A stretch of DNA of 54,814 bases from positions 30,508 through 85,321 of the forward strand of contig NZ_ALVX01000007.1 of assembly GCF_000447295.1 (NCBI RefSeq), given 5' to 3'. Origin of the DNA: Fischerella sp. PCC 9431 (GTDB lineage: Bacteria; Cyanobacteriota; Cyanobacteriia; Cyanobacteriales; Nostocaceae). The first letter of the stretch is position 1. Each line of letters opens with the position of its first letter. The notes under the pieces are model-generated. The model was given only the letters and a program-made list of their open reading frames with translations, ran no database searches and was not told the DNA's origin. Position numbers and translations under genes: made by a program. This document shows positions 1 through 8,908 of the stretch, one piece after another.

Positions 1-1049
<1,049 letters not shown>

Positions 1050-1395
1050 GCAAAAATCATTTTCTTCTTGCACTAACGAAGTTTGTGCAACCTTTTATAA
1101 AAATTCTCTTGAAGCTTAAGCAGACGTGAAGCCGGTGCGCCTTAAAAACTTAAATTATTAATTGTGCGATCGCTCCCCTCAAAACTCCTCGCTTGAATCT
1201 ATGCGATCGCTCTTTTTAAAACTCTCTATAAATTCGAGCGAGTAAACTAACTACGATTTTTCTTCATGTTGAGGATTACGACTCCCCACACCTAAACGTT
1301 TGGATTGGGCGATCGCACACCTCAGCGTGGATGCCGATCAATTGGGAGTATCAAATAGCTTTTTTTAGAGATGCGAGTAGCATTTGCTACCCAAA
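1050..1395. other. Intergenic stretch with HIP1 sites
   Basis: No gene was seen here. It begins at the abrupt end of the 23S match and contains several GCGATCGC-type palindromes and short stem-like sequences such as TTGCAC...GTGCAA near 1065-1090. Confidence 0.5.
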
Positions 1396-2670
1396 TTATC
1401 CAAGGGCAGTAAGCAATTGTTCCATAGCTGTGTTTTTTATGTTGTAGGCATTTGCATCAGGCACAAGAGACTCTTGGTAACGACAAATAAAACACATCTT
1501 ATCCTTGAGTGTGGCTACACCTATTAAAAGCGGTAAAGATTTTGACCCCGTAGCCATCAAATAAAGTTCCTGTAGCTGTATTTTTCCAAACTGCTGTTTA
1601 ATATTTAAATTCCCTAAATTAGTAATTACAATATCTATCCCCTCCGCTAGCTTTCTGAAATCTGAAGTTTCTCCACCTTTGTTAGAGTTGCTAGATAATA
1701 AGGCTCCTGCTTTTAGTACATCGTCAAATAATTTTCCGTCTGCTACCATTTGATTAAGCTTATATTTAACTTCACGTGCTAAGTCCCAAAAATCGGTCTT
1801 CTGGCTTAATCGATGAGCGGTGACTAGTCGAGTAATGTACTCACCTAGATTTTCGTTAACGGGAATTGTCAAATAATTGCGGATATTTACTGGTGTTTGA
1901 CACCTAAGAATAATTTCAGTAGAGGATTTGACTTCAGCAGCAATCGCTAAAAGAAATGCAGCACACAAAGCCCCGTGAACAGAGGTTTTTTCTACTCGAC
2001 AACGAGCTACAAGTTTAGTAGTTTCCGCCGAAGATAACGTCCAATGAAACAGGCGAATTGCCAAGGAATCTGAAATATTGTTCGACTGCTTATTTCGATA
2101 AGTTGTTGTTAAAATAGGTTTGGTATTTCTTGACTCATTTAAGTTTTCAAAAACCACATCTTTTGTAAGATCAGGGATAATTTCATCAACAGGAGGCAAG
2201 TCTGGTAAAAGCTCACGAGGGTTGTCTGGTTCACCAATAAATTGCAAGATATCTCGGATCAGATAAGCTCCTGATAGACCATCACCAATGCAATGATGAA
2301 AAGTAATTATTAGGTTAGAAATATCAGGTGAGTGCAGCAACAATACGCGCAGCAGAGGTTCTTTACTCCAACTCAAAGGGTGACGTAATTCTTCTAGCAT
2401 CTCCCGACACCAATGTTCTTCTCCTTGTCGCTCAATTACTCGTAGTGGAATAGGCGGAACATTTTCTAAGGAAAATTGTGGCTGATTTTGATTATTAGTA
2501 ACTATTTTTACTCTTAACCGAGAATGCCTCAGTTGTAGCCAAGCTAGAGCTTCAGTTAATAAATCAATGGTAAATGAGCCTTTAATAGTCACTGACAAGG
2601 TAACATTTTCCGGGCTGTTGTTGTATGACAACCACATCAACTGTTCTGATGCTGTAAGAATGCGATTCAT
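1396..2670 (-). CDS. Condensation-domain (acyltransferase-like) protein
   Basis: A 424-residue protein of the chloramphenicol-acetyltransferase/NRPS condensation fold. The catalytic signature HHxxxDG is present as HHCIGDG at residues 125-131, and the N-terminal start (LTASEQLMWL) is typical of stand-alone condensation proteins such as PapA-type acyltransferases and alcohol acetyltransferases. Members transfer an acyl group from a carrier or CoA to an alcohol or amine; the substrates cannot be told from sequence. No adenylation or carrier domain and no other NRPS/PKS gene lies nearby, so it is a lone enzyme rather than part of an assembly line visible here. It starts with ATG at 2670. Family confidence is good; exact role is unknown. 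Confidence 0.8.
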   Translation of the reverse strand: MNRILTASEQLMWLSYNNSPENVTLSVTIKGSFTIDLLTEALAWLQLRHSRLRVKIVTNNQNQPQFSLENVPPIPLRVIERQGEEHWCREMLEELRHPLSWSKEPLLRVLLLHSPDISNLIITFHHCIGDGLSGAYLIRDILQFIGEPDNPRELLPDLPPVDEIIPDLTKDVVFENLNESRNTKPILTTTYRNKQSNNISDSLAIRLFHWTLSSAETTKLVARCRVEKTSVHGALCAAFLLAIAAEVKSSTEIILRCQTPVNIRNYLTIPVNENLGEYITRLVTAHRLSQKTDFWDLAREVKYKLNQMVADGKLFDDVLKAGALLSSNSNKGGETSDFRKLAEGIDIVITNLGNLNIKQQFGKIQLQELYLMATGSKSLPLLIGVATLKDKMCFICRYQESLVPDANAYNIKNTAMEQLLTALG

Positions 2671-2822
2671 GGCAATTACAAAGATTGTAGTGTCAGGGTA
2701 AGCTCATTTAATTTAGTATAAAATCAACTTGACAAATTAAGCAAAATAAGAATAGCCGATGGGAGAAGAAACGTAGTTGTAGACAAATGATTAACAATTC
2801 TGGATATAAGCTTAAATAGAAA

Positions 2823-3374
2823 TTATTTAAAGTCAATGAACCATAGAATTATGCCCATAACAACAAACATCAAAACAAGCGCAATAATAACACTTAAAGG
2901 ATTAGGTAACAATCTTCCTATCCACATCCAAACTACTGCGCCAAGGAATGGAAAAGCTAAACTACAAATTATGCCTAGCGTATTCGTGACACGTTGTCCA
3001 ATCGGATTCAGAATAGTTTTTCGCTCAGATTCATAGTTCTTTTGTCTAAGGCGTAAGGTACGCTCATCATCACGAATTGCTCGATGAGCAGCAACCACAC
3101 CCAGTAACGTAGCAAAAGATGATCCAAAACCCACCGCAACCATCGCCTGACGTAGTGTTGTTAATGTCGAAATAAACGACATTTTATCGGAGCTTAAAAC
3201 ACTCAATGAAGTGGCTTCAGCACTAAGGGAAAAGCCGTAGGCAGTAAATAATAGCCCCTGTAAAGTAATCATCCACCTTATTCTGTGATCGACAAGGTTG
3301 TCTTCGTGTTCAATCTTGGCTCGAATACGATTGTAAAGAAGTTCAACTTCCTCTTTCATCAAGTTTTCAGGCAT
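2823..3374 (-). CDS. Small multi-pass membrane protein, unknown function
   Basis: A 183-residue protein with an N-terminal amphipathic helix (about 1-25) and hydrophobic segments near residues 32-55, 75-100, 125-152 and 158-180. Charged stretches between the second and third segments (HRAIRDDERTLRLRQ) suggest a cytosolic loop. The general layout recalls small two- or four-TM proteins of cyanobacterial accessory regions, but no family is recognised. It stands alone, with about 150 bp to the condensation-domain gene on the same strand. Function unknown. Confidence 0.6.
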   Translation of the reverse strand: MPENLMKEEVELLYNRIRAKIEHEDNLVDHRIRWMITLQGLLFTAYGFSLSAEATSLSVLSSDKMSFISTLTTLRQAMVAVGFGSSFATLLGVVAAHRAIRDDERTLRLRQKNYESERKTILNPIGQRVTNTLGIICSLAFPFLGAVVWMWIGRLLPNPLSVIIALVLMFVVMGIILWFIDFK

Positions 3375-3690
3375 GTTTTACCTCATATGCTTTACTCTAA
3401 TATGGATAAACCTACAAGAGTAAAAACGGCAGTTTCGGAAAATTATCTTAAAAAAGTAAATTCTGTTGGTCTAATGATCGCCCGCTACACAACTTAATAT
3501 TAAAGCGATCACACCAACACCATAAAGATAACAAGTAAGCGATTCAACCAAAGGGCTTTTTTGTAGAACACACGCCTAAAGTGGTAAAGATCCTTTGTAA
3601 ATCCCAACAAATAACCGAAAGCTGGTAAAACGATCAAAAATTAGCTGCCCTGGCGGTAACGCTAACCTTTGTTGCGTCGAGTTTCGCCGT
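3375..3690. other. Intergenic region
   Basis: No gene seen. It contains one copy (about 3608-3622) of a direct repeat with core AAAGCTGGTAAAACG whose second copy lies at about 3728, inside the small frame that follows. Confidence 0.4.
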
Positions 3691-3861
3691 ATGTCTGCAC
3701 CGGATACCTTGACCGATACCCAATCATCAAAAGCTGGTAAAACGGAAAAAAGTGAGCCTGCTGTCTGGTGGCGTAAGTCTCCTCTTCAACGCAAATATGA
3801 AGATGTGCGATCGCCCAAGCGATGGTATGTTAGCACCACATCCGAGCAATCGCACTTTTGA
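3691..3861 (+). CDS. Possible small ORF (56 aa), doubtful
   Basis: An ATG-TGA frame of 56 codons rich in Ser, Lys and Trp (ends with WYVSTTSEQSHF). It includes a HIP1-like site and one copy of the AAAGCTGGTAAAACG repeat. No clear ribosome-binding site or family was seen, so it may be chance or a remnant. Confidence 0.25.
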   Translation: MSAPDTLTDTQSSKAGKTEKSEPAVWWRKSPLQRKYEDVRSPKRWYVSTTSEQSHF

Positions 3862-3947
3862 GTGAGGAAAAATTATTCATCAAAGCGATCGCTCCCATTC
3901 TCCTGCCTGATGTACTACTATAATTAGTACAATAGTACAATTGCACT

Positions 3948-4154
3948 ATGGGGACTACCTTTAGAATTGGGCAGAAGGTTTATGTTAGTGACCCCAGGAT
4001 GCCGCAGTATGGCAGGCGGGTTACAGTTCGTGGTACTGTGGATGGGCGCAGCTTGGGCATGTTCTTTGAATGCAGAGATGAGCAGGGGAATAGGTTGCTG
4101 CTGCGAGTTGAGGAAGTTTCTACTGCTAAACCGCAATTAATGCGGCATAGTTAG
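3948..4154 (+). CDS. Hypothetical 68-aa protein, SH3-like beta character
   Basis: A 68-residue frame starting at ATG 3948 and ending at 4154. The sequence alternates short beta-like segments (FRIGQKVYVSDP, VTVRGTVDG, NRLLLRVEEV), as in small SH3-like barrel proteins, but no family is identified. Upstream lies an AT-rich stretch with TACTATAAT-like and TACAATA-like sequences that could serve as a promoter. It is not connected to its neighbours in any visible operon. Confidence 0.45.
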   Translation: MGTTFRIGQKVYVSDPRMPQYGRRVTVRGTVDGRSLGMFFECRDEQGNRLLLRVEEVSTAKPQLMRHS

Positions 4155-4426
4155 CTTTTGTTAAGGATAGGCGATCGCCCCACAACCAACTAAACTACTT
4201 TCCCCAATACTGTCTCAAGGCGGCTTGTGAATTTAACAGGTGCGATCGCATAAGGAGTCAAACTCCAGGTGTTGTAGGCTGGGCAACCGTTCGGCTTTGA
4301 CACCTACCAGGCTACCCAAACCAGTTTGATTTTCGGATACTGTCACCAGCATCGCAGGAACAGGTCTGGACTCTTCTTTGGCACGCTCGACGCATTCCCA
4401 TACGCCGACTCTGGCACAGAAGAGCG

Positions 4427-4555
4427 CTCGGCGCAACACCGCACACAACCCGAAAACCGATGTTGTTGTTATCGTTGTCTGGGTTGTTGTTGTTGCGATT
4501 GGCAGAACGGCAATTTTCAGGATTGTTGTTCCACGAACCACCGCGCAGCAGCCGG
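4427..4555 (-). repeat. DGR template repeat (TR)
   Basis: A 129-bp sequence read on the minus strand just downstream of the reverse transcriptase stop codon. It matches the 3' ends of the two target genes (6195-6323 and 11710-11838) at equal length. In a 74-bp core following GGTTCGTGG the template has 32 adenines, mostly as AAC/AAT codons. Target 1 differs at 20 positions and target 2 at 17, and all of those positions are adenines in the template. The flanks of about 25 bp on the 5' side and about 30 bp on the 3' side are identical. This is the defining pattern of adenine-specific mutagenic retrohoming. Frames over this segment in the target-like reading are not expected to make a protein. 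Confidence 0.97.
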
Positions 4556-4572
4556 AGTTGCCTACCCCTTCT

Positions 4573-5631
4573 TTACTCCCTCGTCCAAGCGAGAAAAGCA
4601 AATATCTGTTGGCGCAACTGCCAAGTATCCCCATGCTCTAAATGAGCAAACCAACTTTGAATAGATTGGGATACTTTCTCTGGACTAATCTTACCGTGAA
4701 TGTACTCACTTTGCATTTTTCTCAATCTGCGTCTTGCCCTTCTTAAATTTTCTGTACGTACTCGAATATGGTCTGGCAAAATGCGAAAGCCAACAAAATT
4801 AGCGCCGTGCTTTGTTTGAAACAATTGGCTTTTTACTGGATGAATTTTGAGTCTTAACTTGTCTAGATATTCTTCAGTAGCCAATCGTGCCTCAACTAAA
4901 AATCCCCAGTCATCTGAAAATAAAGCAAAGTCATCGACATAACGCAGATATTTCCTAACTTTGAGTTGTTCTTTAACAAAATGGTCAAAATTATTGAGAT
5001 AGACGTTAGCAAAAAACTGGCTGGTGAGATTGCCAATCGGTAAACCCCGTCGTCGTTGCAGTGGTGTTAATAAATCATCCGATTCAAAATACTCAATTGC
5101 TGCTAATTGTTCGTTGCTGTTGTCGATAATAGTATCAATTAACCAAAGACTATCCGAGCATTTGATTTTTTGACGGAGTAGATTCTTTAGAATTTCATGG
5201 TCGATGCTAGGAAAATATTTCTGAATATCGCACTGAAGAACATAGCGGCTACAACGAGCAAATTGGATAAAACGATGCAAGGCGCGATGAGTGCCAAAAC
5301 CGACGCGATTAGCGTAGGAATCACCTATAAATGTTGGTTCTATAATGGGAACAATGATGTTACATAAGGCATGATGCACCACCCTATCTCGGTAAGGAGC
5401 GGCAGAAATCATGCGACTTTTTGGTTCTTTTATATAAAAGGTTCTATAAGTACCGGGTTGATATGTTTTATTGATTAATTCCTGCTGTAATTTCGTCAGT
5501 TCACCTTCTAAGTTGTAGTTAAAAGCTAAAACATTTTCTCGAAATCGCTTACCTCTTTGTGCTTGTTTAGCAGCTAATAATATATTTTCAAAATCAACAA
5601 TTTGAGGATAAAGATTACCGTAACGTTTCAT
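4573..5631 (-). CDS. DGR-type reverse transcriptase
   Basis: A 352-residue retron/group-II-type reverse transcriptase. Visible motifs are RT block 1-2 (residues about 60-85, [27 protein letters not shown]), block 3 with the first catalytic Asp ([13 protein letters not shown], about 133-145), block 4 as [10 protein letters not shown] (196-205) and the catalytic YVDD at 231-234. The IGxxxSQ form of block 4, instead of the usual QGxxxSP, is a hallmark of DGR reverse transcriptases. The enzyme would copy the template-repeat RNA with errors opposite adenines and feed the cDNA into the variable repeats. The Avd gene ends 7 bp upstream and the template repeat begins 18 bp downstream, so avd, RT and TR probably share one transcript. 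Confidence 0.96.
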   Translation of the reverse strand: MKRYGNLYPQIVDFENILLAAKQAQRGKRFRENVLAFNYNLEGELTKLQQELINKTYQPGTYRTFYIKEPKSRMISAAPYRDRVVHHALCNIIVPIIEPTFIGDSYANRVGFGTHRALHRFIQFARCSRYVLQCDIQKYFPSIDHEILKNLLRQKIKCSDSLWLIDTIIDNSNEQLAAIEYFESDDLLTPLQRRRGLPIGNLTSQFFANVYLNNFDHFVKEQLKVRKYLRYVDDFALFSDDWGFLVEARLATEEYLDKLRLKIHPVKSQLFQTKHGANFVGFRILPDHIRVRTENLRRARRRLRKMQSEYIHGKISPEKVSQSIQSWFAHLEHGDTWQLRQQIFAFLAWTRE

Positions 5632-5637
5632 ATTATT

Positions 5638-5994
5638 TTAGTATTTTTTAGAATGTTGGCGTTTGTTCTGCTGTTTAATCCAACCGCCTAACTCCATGCC
5701 AATTTCGTTGATTAATTTTCCTGCGTATTCGTAACGATGAACAGGGATTAACTGAAAATCAAATAAAAGCCGCGTTTGGTAGCGTAAAATATCTAGTTGA
5801 CTATTAAGTGATTCTAATTGGGCTAGTTTTTCTTTGGCATAACGAGCGATAATTAAACCCTCTAAGAAATTGTACAATCCGTTTACCATCCTATCTCCTA
5901 AAGCGAATTTATGAGGCTTAGACAGACGATTGAGAACCGGAACGTACCATTTAATTAAATCATACGTCTTCTGAATTATCGGTAATTCTTCCAT
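5638..5994 (-). CDS. avd: Accessory variability determinant (Avd) of the DGR
   Basis: A 118-residue, mostly alpha-helical basic protein of the four-helix-bundle family that includes Avd and the 23S-rRNA intervening-sequence proteins. In known DGRs Avd forms a pentameric barrel that binds the reverse transcriptase and nucleic acid and is needed for cDNA synthesis. Four helices can be seen at roughly residues 5-20, 28-57, 60-80 and 85-107, with a Lys/Arg-rich C-terminus ([11 protein letters not shown]). It lies between target gene 1 and the reverse transcriptase on the same strand, 7 bp before the RT, as expected for a DGR cassette. Assignment rests on size, helical pattern and context. Confidence 0.85.
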   Translation of the reverse strand: MEELPIIQKTYDLIKWYVPVLNRLSKPHKFALGDRMVNGLYNFLEGLIIARYAKEKLAQLESLNSQLDILRYQTRLLFDFQLIPVHRYEYAGKLINEIGMELGGWIKQQNKRQHSKKY

Positions 5995-6107
5995 TTATTT
6001 TTGTACAAAATTTTGAGACACAATTTAATATCCTAAAAGCTAGCGTCATAAATAATCAAACCAAGATTAAAAAATTAAAATTAATTTCAGAAACTCAATT
6101 TTTGAAA

Positions 6108-6194
6108 AAAAAAATTTCAGCTCGCTGCGCTCGCAAAGGGTAAAGAAAAAAGGGTAGAGGGTAAAAGGGCTAAAGTGTCAAGGGCTAAGAAGTC
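6108..6194 (-). repeat. Shared 3' flank of variable repeat 1
   Basis: About 87 bp downstream of VR1 (including the last codons and stop) are identical to the segment downstream of VR2 at 11839-11925 and absent downstream of the template. The segment contains pyrimidine-rich CCCTTTTACCC-type runs and a GCGAGCGCAGCGAGC motif. In other DGRs a structured element just after the VR is needed for target choice, so this duplicated flank is a candidate for that signal. Confidence 0.8.
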
Positions 6195-8086
6195 CTCGGC
6201 GCAACACCGCACACAACCCGAAAACCGATGCCGTAGTTAACGAGGCCTGGGTCGTTGCGGCCGCGATCGGCAGAACGGCAAGACTCAGGATCGTAGGGCC
6301 ACGAACCACCGCGCAGCAGCCGGAATTGATAATCATTATCACTAAACCATGCACTCCCATCTGTGGGTGCGCCCTTATAGTTCTCATGCCAATGGTCAAG
6401 ACACCATTCCCACACGTTTCCGTGCATATCGTATAGCCCAAAGGCATTTGCTACACCAAAACTGCCTACAGGCGTTGTTTCTTTTCGATAGATTCCTTTG
6501 ACACCAGCACCGTAAGTGTAGTTAGCGTTATAGTTAGCCAGTTCTGATGTAATCGTCTCGCCAAAGTGAAAAGGAGTAGTTGTACTTGCTCGACAAGCGT
6601 ATTCCCACTCAGCTTCACTCGGTAAACGGTAGGGCTTGTCAGTTTTCCGAGAGAGGCGATCGCAGAACTCAACAGCATCATACCAGGAAACTTGCTCTAC
6701 TGGTCGGTTATCTCCTTTAAAGTTTGAAGGTTCTGGTTTGAGGTCACGGTTAACTTTAGTTAGTGAGGCTACGGCTTTCCATTGTGCATGAGTAACTTGA
6801 AACTTACTCATGCAGAAGGGCTGCACCGTTACTTGATGTTGAGGTTTTTCGTTTCTAAACCAGTCCGAATTAGATTCTTGAACAAGCCTTTCTATTTCTT
6901 CATCTTCCGTACCCATTATAAATGTGCCACCAGGGACATACACCATTTCCAAAGTGACACCATTGCCTAAGTCTTCAGTGAAATATTGAGCTTGTTTGGT
7001 TTGTCGGTTAATTTCCTGACCTTTGGTATCAACAGTTACTACATCAAACTGAAAAACCTGTGGTTTAGTTTCTTGGGTAGGTACAGATTCAGAAATAACT
7101 GATCTGTCTCCTGTTGGCGAAGTTGCAGGTTCAGGGATTGAGATAATAGGTTCAGGGTCTTTTGGGAGTACAGAAGGCTGTCCTTGTCGCTGGGCAATTC
7201 TGTAGAATGCGTCGATCACCTGCACATCTGAACCCCTAGCGGCTACATTGACTCGCAACCATAGCTGTTTGGCTAATTCCCAATTTCCTTCAGCTTCAGC
7301 TTGAAAAGCGTCAAGTTTCAGTGTGGCAATATCATGGAGAGTAGCGTACTGAGGTAACAGAATGAGGTGTAATTTGTTAGCAGGTTCGGCTGTAGCATAG
7401 GGATGTTGCGGAGTTTTCCGGTATGTTTGATTAATTGTGGGAACTCTCCATTGTAAATATCGCTCTAGCCTTTCAACTGTGGCGCAGTTCCCTTCACCTG
7501 TTATCCTCAACCCATCTAACAATGCTTGAGTGAATGAGCCGTGCTGCAACTGCTCAATTTCATAAGACTTTTGGTTAGAGCTACAAGAGTAAAAAGTAAC
7601 AACTCCCTGATGTTCTCCACTAATACCTTCTCCTCCCCTACTGCCTCCATCACGGCAGGCATCTAAAAACAACACTACATTATCTGCTCCACTACGCCGT
7701 AATCTTTGGGTAACATAATCAACAGGGATTGCCGTATGTTCTACATCTCCTGGGTCGCTATCCAAAAGCATGAGATAGTCTCGGTCAGCTTCACGACGAC
7801 CATGACCAGCAAAGAAAAACCACAAGTTATCCCCCGGTGTCAAGAGTGGTTTTTCAAAGTTTGCCCGTAAGAACCGCCGCAAGTTACCGTAGGTTGCTTG
7901 AGTGGGAATAGATGTACCAGAAGTCGGAATTGGCTCTGAGTCCTCTGTAAACAAAAACACTCTGTCAAACCGCGCTTCTTTTTCAAACCAATCGCGCATG
8001 GCAACAGCATCTAATTTGGCATAGCTTAGATGCTGAAGATTGTAGTAATTGTTAATCCCAATCGCGATCGCCCAGTTCTTAGCCAT
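6185..8086 (-). CDS. DGR target 1: caspase-like protease with variable FGE/C-type-lectin-like domain
   Basis: A 633-residue protein. Residues about 1-240 form a peptidase C14 (caspase/metacaspase) p20 domain with catalytic His in FFFAGHG (His95) and Cys in LFLDACRDGG (Cys144). A linker of about 130 residues follows. From about residue 375 to the end is a formylglycine-generating-enzyme/sulfatase-modifying-factor domain ([45 protein letters not shown]). In DGRs this fold serves as a C-type-lectin-like binding scaffold. Variable repeat 1 encodes about residues 589-631. The likely role is a receptor-protease whose ligand-binding face is diversified. No signal peptide is visible, so it is probably cytoplasmic. 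It is a paralogue of the gene at 8909. Confidence 0.95.
   Translation of the reverse strand: MAKNWAIAIGINNYYNLQHLSYAKLDAVAMRDWFEKEARFDRVFLFTEDSEPIPTSGTSIPTQATYGNLRRFLRANFEKPLLTPGDNLWFFFAGHGRREADRDYLMLLDSDPGDVEHTAIPVDYVTQRLRRSGADNVVLFLDACRDGGSRGGEGISGEHQGVVTFYSCSSNQKSYEIEQLQHGSFTQALLDGLRITGEGNCATVERLERYLQWRVPTINQTYRKTPQHPYATAEPANKLHLILLPQYATLHDIATLKLDAFQAEAEGNWELAKQLWLRVNVAARGSDVQVIDAFYRIAQRQGQPSVLPKDPEPIISIPEPATSPTGDRSVISESVPTQETKPQVFQFDVVTVDTKGQEINRQTKQAQYFTEDLGNGVTLEMVYVPGGTFIMGTEDEEIERLVQESNSDWFRNEKPQHQVTVQPFCMSKFQVTHAQWKAVASLTKVNRDLKPEPSNFKGDNRPVEQVSWYDAVEFCDRLSRKTDKPYRLPSEAEWEYACRASTTTPFHFGETITSELANYNANYTYGAGVKGIYRKETTPVGSFGVANAFGLYDMHGNVWEWCLDHWHENYKGAPTDGSAWFSDNDYQFRLLRGGSWPYDPESCRSADRGRNDPGLVNYGIGFRVVCGVAPRTS
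6195..6323 (-). repeat. DGR variable repeat 1 (VR1)
   Basis: A 129-bp copy of the template repeat at the 3' end of the caspase-FGE gene. It differs from the template at 20 positions in the 74-bp core, every one an adenine in the template. The 3' flank GGTTTTCGGGTTGTGTGCGG, which should hold the initiation-of-mutagenic-homing sequence, is identical. Confidence 0.97.
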
Positions 8087-8241
8087 TTGTGTGTTTTTGC
8101 TTGAACTCCTTTAGTCTGGAAAAGACCCCCGACCCAAAATCGGCTGATTTTCCATTCAATATTGAATTTTTACGTGTTAATACTCATAATAGTAATGCAT
8201 TGTCATGCGGCAGTAATTTTAAACTAAAAAACTTCCCTATT

Positions 8242-8472
8242 ATGGCTAAACCTCAAATTGTCATTAGGATTCCCCAGTACCTTCTTGAGCAGCTCAACAC
8301 TTACATTGAGCAAACTGGTGCATCTAAGACAGAGGTAGTGGTTGGTGCTTTGGCGCACTACCTGGGATGTGCTGAAAATTTACCTATGAGTCAAAGGGTA
8401 GCCCAGTTGGAAGCAAGGATGGCTGAACTGGAAGCGTTGATCAAACAACCAATTAAATCAAAAGCAGTTTAG
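8242..8472 (+). CDS. Small ribbon-helix-helix-like DNA-binding protein
   Basis: A 76-residue protein read from the ATG at 8242 (the frame is open further upstream, but this start gives a typical CopG/Arc-type N-terminus, KPQIVIRIPQYLLEQLNTYI). A beta strand is followed by two helices (residues about 3-45) and then a leucine/glutamate-rich coiled segment (RVAQLEARMAELEALI). Such proteins usually bind operators as dimers. It is divergent from DGR target 1 (155 bp between starts) and 12 bp ahead of the Pepco-like gene, so it may control both DGR target genes. That role is inferred from position only. Confidence 0.6.
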   Translation: MAKPQIVIRIPQYLLEQLNTYIEQTGASKTEVVVGALAHYLGCAENLPMSQRVAQLEARMAELEALIKQPIKSKAV

Positions 8473-8484
8473 ACAATTAATTTT

Positions 8485-8895
8485 ATGTCAGCAGAAATTT
8501 CCACCCCAGACGCAATCTGGATTCTTACCGAAGAAACATTTGAAACTGAAGCTAGCCGTGAAATTACAACTACCACAGGCGCAAGAAGTAGTGGAGATAT
8601 AGGGGGGCTACTCGGTACTGAAACCACTGAAGAAATAGTAGTTACTAAAAAGAAAGATGAATTAGTCATTACTCGACGTAGAGTCGAGGTAAGTAAACTC
8701 AAGCAGGAAATGAAGGGATTTCTGCAAGCAATGAGAGAAATGCTCGATGAAGCCGAACAGCCAAATTCAAAAATGCAGTTGGAAGAGGTGGAGTTATCTG
8801 TGGAAATTAACGGCGAAGGAAAAGTCACCTTGCTGGGATTTGGTGGAAAAGCAGGGGGTAAAGGTGCGATGACATTTAAATTCAAAAGGAAATAA
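8485..8895 (+). CDS. Pepco-like peptidase-associated small protein
   Basis: A 136-residue protein with a Thr-rich N-terminal third, a charged helix (LVITRRRVEVSKLKQEMKGFLQAMREMLDEAE, about 58-90) and a C-terminal beta region ending in a Gly-rich segment (VELSVEINGEGKVTLLGFGGKAGGKGAMTFKFKRK). This length and pattern match the small proteins coded next to caspase- or trypsin-like proteases in bacterial signalling and conflict loci (the Pepco/Trypco type). The gene sits 13 bp upstream of the caspase-FGE gene, supporting a function as partner or regulator of that protease. Family naming is by recollection of the pattern and should be confirmed by profile search. Confidence 0.6.
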   Translation: MSAEISTPDAIWILTEETFETEASREITTTTGARSSGDIGGLLGTETTEEIVVTKKKDELVITRRRVEVSKLKQEMKGFLQAMREMLDEAEQPNSKMQLEEVELSVEINGEGKVTLLGFGGKAGGKGAMTFKFKRK

Positions 8896-8908
8896 ATGAC
8901 ACTTTTAT

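Noticed and set aside
4233-4664. Frames crossing the template repeat region
   Set aside because: They overlap the DGR template, which should be non-coding RNA, and lack family similarity beyond the TR-encoded peptide.
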